Assembly: GCA_028712575.1 (NCBI GenBank)
Contig: JAQTPU010000039.1
Span: 1 to 7,216, forward strand
Reading direction: 5' to 3'
DNA from: Candidatus Iainarchaeum sp.
GTDB taxonomy: Archaea > Iainarchaeota > Iainarchaeia > Iainarchaeales > GCA-2688035
DNA: 7,216 nucleotides
Part shown: piece after piece, positions 5,553 through 7,216 of the stretch
Layout: the number at the start of each line of letters is the position of its first letter
Position numbering within the stretch: position 1 is the stretch's first letter
Made by a program: the position numbers and the translations under genes
Notes under the pieces: model-generated
Database searches by the model: none
Seen by the model: the letters and a program-made list of their open reading frames with translations, nothing else
What the model was told of the DNA's origin: nothing

Positions 5553-5964
5553 CGCAAGGGCGCAGGTTTCGCTTGAATTCCTGCTTGTGCTGCTCGGCTT
5601 TTCGGCTGTTTTTGCAGCGCTCCTGCCATTCTATTCCGGCGCTTATTCTGCGGGGCTTTTTGCCCTGGATGCATTCAATGCAAAACAGTTTGCAGGCTCG
5701 GTTGAAAGCTCTGTTTCCGAGCTGAAGGCCCTTGGAAACGGGTCAGGCAGGATTCTTGTTGCAGAACCTCATTCCAAATGGAAAATTTTTTCGGAAAAGG
5801 ATTCCCTCTTTGTGGTTCTTGAGGACAAGAAAACAGGAAAAACAAGGGAATTTGAAGTGCTTTTCCCGAACAGCATCGGTTTTGGGGCCCTTGAATTTGA
5901 TTCAAAAAAAACCTTTGTGGTTGAAAAAACAGGCGGCAATATCCTATTCGAAAACACTGATTGA
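5533..5964 (+). CDS. Class III signal (prepilin-like) protein, 143 residues
   Basis: From ATG 5533 the protein begins with a ten-residue basic leader ending R-A, then Q-V-S-L-E at 11-15 and a hydrophobic helix to about 34. The leader has the same length as that of the upstream small protein, which supports this start over a TTG at 5506. Predicted cleavage lies between Ala10 and Gln11 with Glu at +5. The rest (about 55-143) is a small extracellular domain that looks beta-rich (RILVAEPHSKWKIF, SLFVVLEDKK, REFEVLF, KTFVVEK), with no cysteines. It resembles a minor pilin in layout; I recognise no specific family. Its last 21 bases overlap the end of the opposing cluster, so both 3' ends are read in antisense. 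Confidence 0.8.
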   Translation: MKSTRFSARAQVSLEFLLVLLGFSAVFAALLPFYSGAYSAGLFALDAFNAKQFAGSVESSVSELKALGNGSGRILVAEPHSKWKIFSEKDSLFVVLEDKKTGKTREFEVLFPNSIGFGALEFDSKKTFVVEKTGGNILFENTD

Positions 5965-6291
5965 AACAGTTGTTTTTTCCAGCTGCAAGCCGAAAAACCC
6001 TGTTTCAGATGAAACAGCCCTGCCTGTTTTTTTTCCGATTGCGGTTGCTTTCCCGTTCACTTTTATTTCCCCGCCTGTTTCGGGGAATGCGAATTCAAAA
6101 TCCTTTTTCATTTTTTCCGGGATGAAGCTGCGCTGTTTTGCCCATATTTTCAGGAGGTCGTTTTCCTTCTGGAAAACAACCAGTTCGTGCAGGTCTTTTT
6201 TTTCTTCGGGAACCTGCATGAGCAGCAGCCCTGAAACCATGGCAAGGGCAAGCACTGCCTCCAGTGAAAAAAAAAATCCCTTATTTTCCAC
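5944..6291 (-). CDS. Prepilin-like membrane-anchored protein, 115 residues
   Basis: The N-terminus reads M-E-N-K-G-F-F-F-S-L-E-A-V-L-A-L-A-M, a short basic leader ending in Gly followed by a hydrophobic helix (about 6-26), then a soluble part without cysteines. If cleavage follows Gly5, the acidic residue (Glu11) sits at +6 rather than the usual +5 of class III signals, so processing is uncertain. The start is GTG at 6291, inside the last codons of the upstream gene (11-base overlap), which suggests translational coupling. The C-terminal part (75-115) has alternating strands such as E-I-K-V-N-G-K-A-T-A-I and T-T-V-S-I-S-V-F. Likely a minor pilin-like or cell-surface assembly protein. It is the last gene of the - strand cluster and overlaps the opposing prepilin-like gene at its 3' end. 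Confidence 0.75.
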   Translation of the reverse strand: MENKGFFFSLEAVLALAMVSGLLLMQVPEEKKDLHELVVFQKENDLLKIWAKQRSFIPEKMKKDFEFAFPETGGEIKVNGKATAIGKKTGRAVSSETGFFGLQLEKTTVSISVFE

Positions 6292-6742
6292 AGCCGGTCA
6301 CCCCGATTTTCGCGATTTTTCCCTGGACAAGCACAATTCTCTCAACCGAAAGGCAGTTTTTGCTTTCGGATTTTTTTGAAAAAATTATTTTTTCTCCGGA
6401 ATCCTGAAAAATGATTTTAACCTGCTTTACAAAAAATTCTTTGTTTTCAAAGCCGGTTATTTTTTGCGCCGATTCCAGGTCAATTTCATTGCTTTTTACC
6501 CTGTGTTTTTCCGCATCAAAGGCCGCGCTTCCGAGCGCGGGGTTTTCAGGGTAATTGTTTTTTACAAGCGAATCCGAGGCAAAAACAGTGTTTTTCCATA
6601 GTTCAAGGCTTTTTGCGTTTTCGATCCTCCTGTTTGTGCTGCCTGCAACTGCCGAAGCCACGAGAAAAAGCATTGAAAAAACAACCAGGACAGCGATTGC
6701 AGCGTCAAATGAAAAAACAAAGCCCCTATCCGTAATGCGCAC
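6281..6742 (-). CDS. Prepilin-like membrane-anchored protein, 153 residues
   Basis: It starts M-R-I-T-D-R-G-F-V-F-S-F-D-A-A-I-A-V-L-V, with a hydrophobic helix about 8-34. As in the next gene, the motif is G-F-x-F-S-x-(D/E)-A, placing the acidic residue at +6 after a Gly cleavage site. The remaining 120 residues are soluble and mixed, with strands near 103-123 and 133-148 and a cysteine pair (130 and 151) that could form a disulfide outside the cell. GTG 6742 is the start and overlaps the upstream gene by 17 bases; no better start is in frame. The overlaps on both sides argue for one coupled transcript. No specific family is recognised. Likely a pseudopilin or minor pilin component. Confidence 0.76.
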   Translation of the reverse strand: MRITDRGFVFSFDAAIAVLVVFSMLFLVASAVAGSTNRRIENAKSLELWKNTVFASDSLVKNNYPENPALGSAAFDAEKHRVKSNEIDLESAQKITGFENKEFFVKQVKIIFQDSGEKIIFSKKSESKNCLSVERIVLVQGKIAKIGVTGCGK

Positions 6743-7082
6743 TTGTTTTCACTTCCAGCACGTTCCGGCCGTTTATCCGGGTTGTTTTTACCTGCCTTGC
6801 AATGCAGGACGCTGTTTTTCCCGCGCTTGTTATCCCGTATTCTTTTCCCGCTGTGCAGTTCAGGCTGGTTTTTTTCAGCGAGCTTTCGGTGTTTGAAAAA
6901 AGAGCGTCCGCGATTACTGCGCACTGCTGTGCAGCGCTTTCCGCGGAAAAAACGCTGTTTTTCAGCGCAGATTCCTGCTTCTGCTTTTCAATTGCAGAGA
7001 CTGCGAGCGCAAGGGCCGCTGTGAGGCACAAAAAGGCGAGCATTGCCTCAAAGTGCAGCTGTGCCTTTTGGTTTGCCTTCAT
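6726..7082 (-). CDS. Class III signal (prepilin-like) protein, 118 residues
   Basis: The N-terminus is M-K-A-N-Q-K-A then Q-L-H-F-E at 8-12, followed by a hydrophobic helix to about 31. Cleavage between Ala7 and Gln8 would leave Glu at +5, the classic class III arrangement, although His replaces the usual small residue at +3. The soluble part has three cysteines (54, 75 and 92) in an Ala/Ser-rich region, so at least one disulfide is possible. The ATG at 7082 overlaps the stop of the preceding gene as ATGA, a typical coupling arrangement. Probably a minor pilin-like subunit of the same surface structure as its neighbours. Confidence 0.78.
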   Translation of the reverse strand: MKANQKAQLHFEAMLAFLCLTAALALAVSAIEKQKQESALKNSVFSAESAAQQCAVIADALFSNTESSLKKTSLNCTAGKEYGITSAGKTASCIARQVKTTRINGRNVLEVKTSAHYG

Positions 7083-7216
7083 CCGGCCACAACCAGGGCC
7101 TTTTCCGAATAGCCAATTGGAATTTCAAACAGCTTTTCCGAATTTTCCGATGCCAGCTTTGCATAAAAAAAATTGTTTTTCAGGATTCCGCCTGTAAAGG
7201 AATATTCCGCAAAAAC
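7079..7216 (-). CDS. Unrecognised protein, C-terminal 45 residues, 5' partial
   Basis: On the - strand the frame is open from the right edge to a TGA at 7081-7079, giving 45 residues with sensible composition. A beta-like stretch (VFAEYSFTGGILKNNFFYAKL) is followed by N-S-E-K-L-F-E-I-P-I-G-Y-S-E-K-A-L-V-V-A-G. The stop overlaps the next ATG (ATGA), and every downstream gene in this run overlaps its neighbour as well, so this is very probably the preceding gene of the prepilin-like cluster. Too little is visible to assign a function; an extracellular pilin-like C-terminal domain would be consistent. Confidence 0.6.
   Translation of the reverse strand, partial: VFAEYSFTGGILKNNFFYAKLASENSEKLFEIPIGYSEKALVVAG

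Noticed and set aside
5732..6379. 215-residue + strand open frame spanning the convergent junction
   Set aside because: It runs in the wrong frame through one prepilin-like gene and antisense through two others; its Phe/Ser-rich composition comes from complementing Lys/Glu codons.
6523..6540. GC-rich hairpin (CCGCGC / GCGCGG with a 6-base loop)
   Set aside because: It lies inside the coding region of the 153-residue gene and encodes ordinary residues; no T-run follows on the transcribed strand, so it is not a terminator.
6802..7197. + strand open frames opposite the right-hand cluster
   Set aside because: Antisense shadows of the overlapping - strand genes, which have clear signal sequences and coupled starts.
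1..7216. RNA genes, CRISPR arrays, insertion sequences
   Set aside because: No tRNA- or rRNA-like segments, no spaced repeat series, and no transposase or integrase motifs were seen on either strand.

Overview
The window reads as a compact archaeal chromosome segment, most likely from a DPANN-type lineage. A Diapherotrites- or Micrarchaeota-like genome would fit, but that rank is a guess. The evidence is a two-ring Cdc48/VAT ATPase, an NFACT-R (Rqc2/NEMF-type) protein, several small proteins with archaeal class III (prepilin-like) signal sequences, heavy AGG/AGA arginine codon use, start codons without clear Shine-Dalgarno sequences but with TATA-like boxes about 26-31 nt upstream, and very tight gene packing. 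No gap between genes exceeds about 105 bases. I see no RNA genes, CRISPR arrays or transposases.

Left block (1-1812, + strand): the C-terminal part of an Lrp/AsnC-type regulator, an unrecognised 204-residue protein starting on the base after its stop, and a 265-residue protein that is the C-terminal half of an NFACT protein (coiled coil, NFACT-R, C-terminal tail) with no NFACT-N half in the window. Middle block: an unrecognised, very basic 196-residue protein on the - strand (1809-2399) whose stop overlaps the NFACT-R stop. It shares a divergent promoter region with cdc48 (2504-4675, +). A small intramembrane site-2 protease of the M50 type (4678-5268, -) lies tail to tail with cdc48.

Right block (5269-7216): a second divergent promoter region, then two convergent clusters of prepilin-like genes. 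The + strand pair is a 59-residue protein plus a 143-residue protein. The - strand run is at least four genes chained by overlaps, the first cut by the window edge. The clusters collide with a 21-base overlap at 5944-5964.

The most interesting reading is functional. In eukaryotes an NFACT protein (Rqc2) and Cdc48 work together in ribosome-associated quality control. Here an NFACT-R protein and Cdc48 are separated only by one unknown basic protein, flanked by a 14-bp direct repeat. That makes a candidate archaeal quality-control neighbourhood with a possible new component. The second notable item is the convergent prepilin array, which includes a 59-residue gene and an unusual overlapping inverted-repeat structure at its start.
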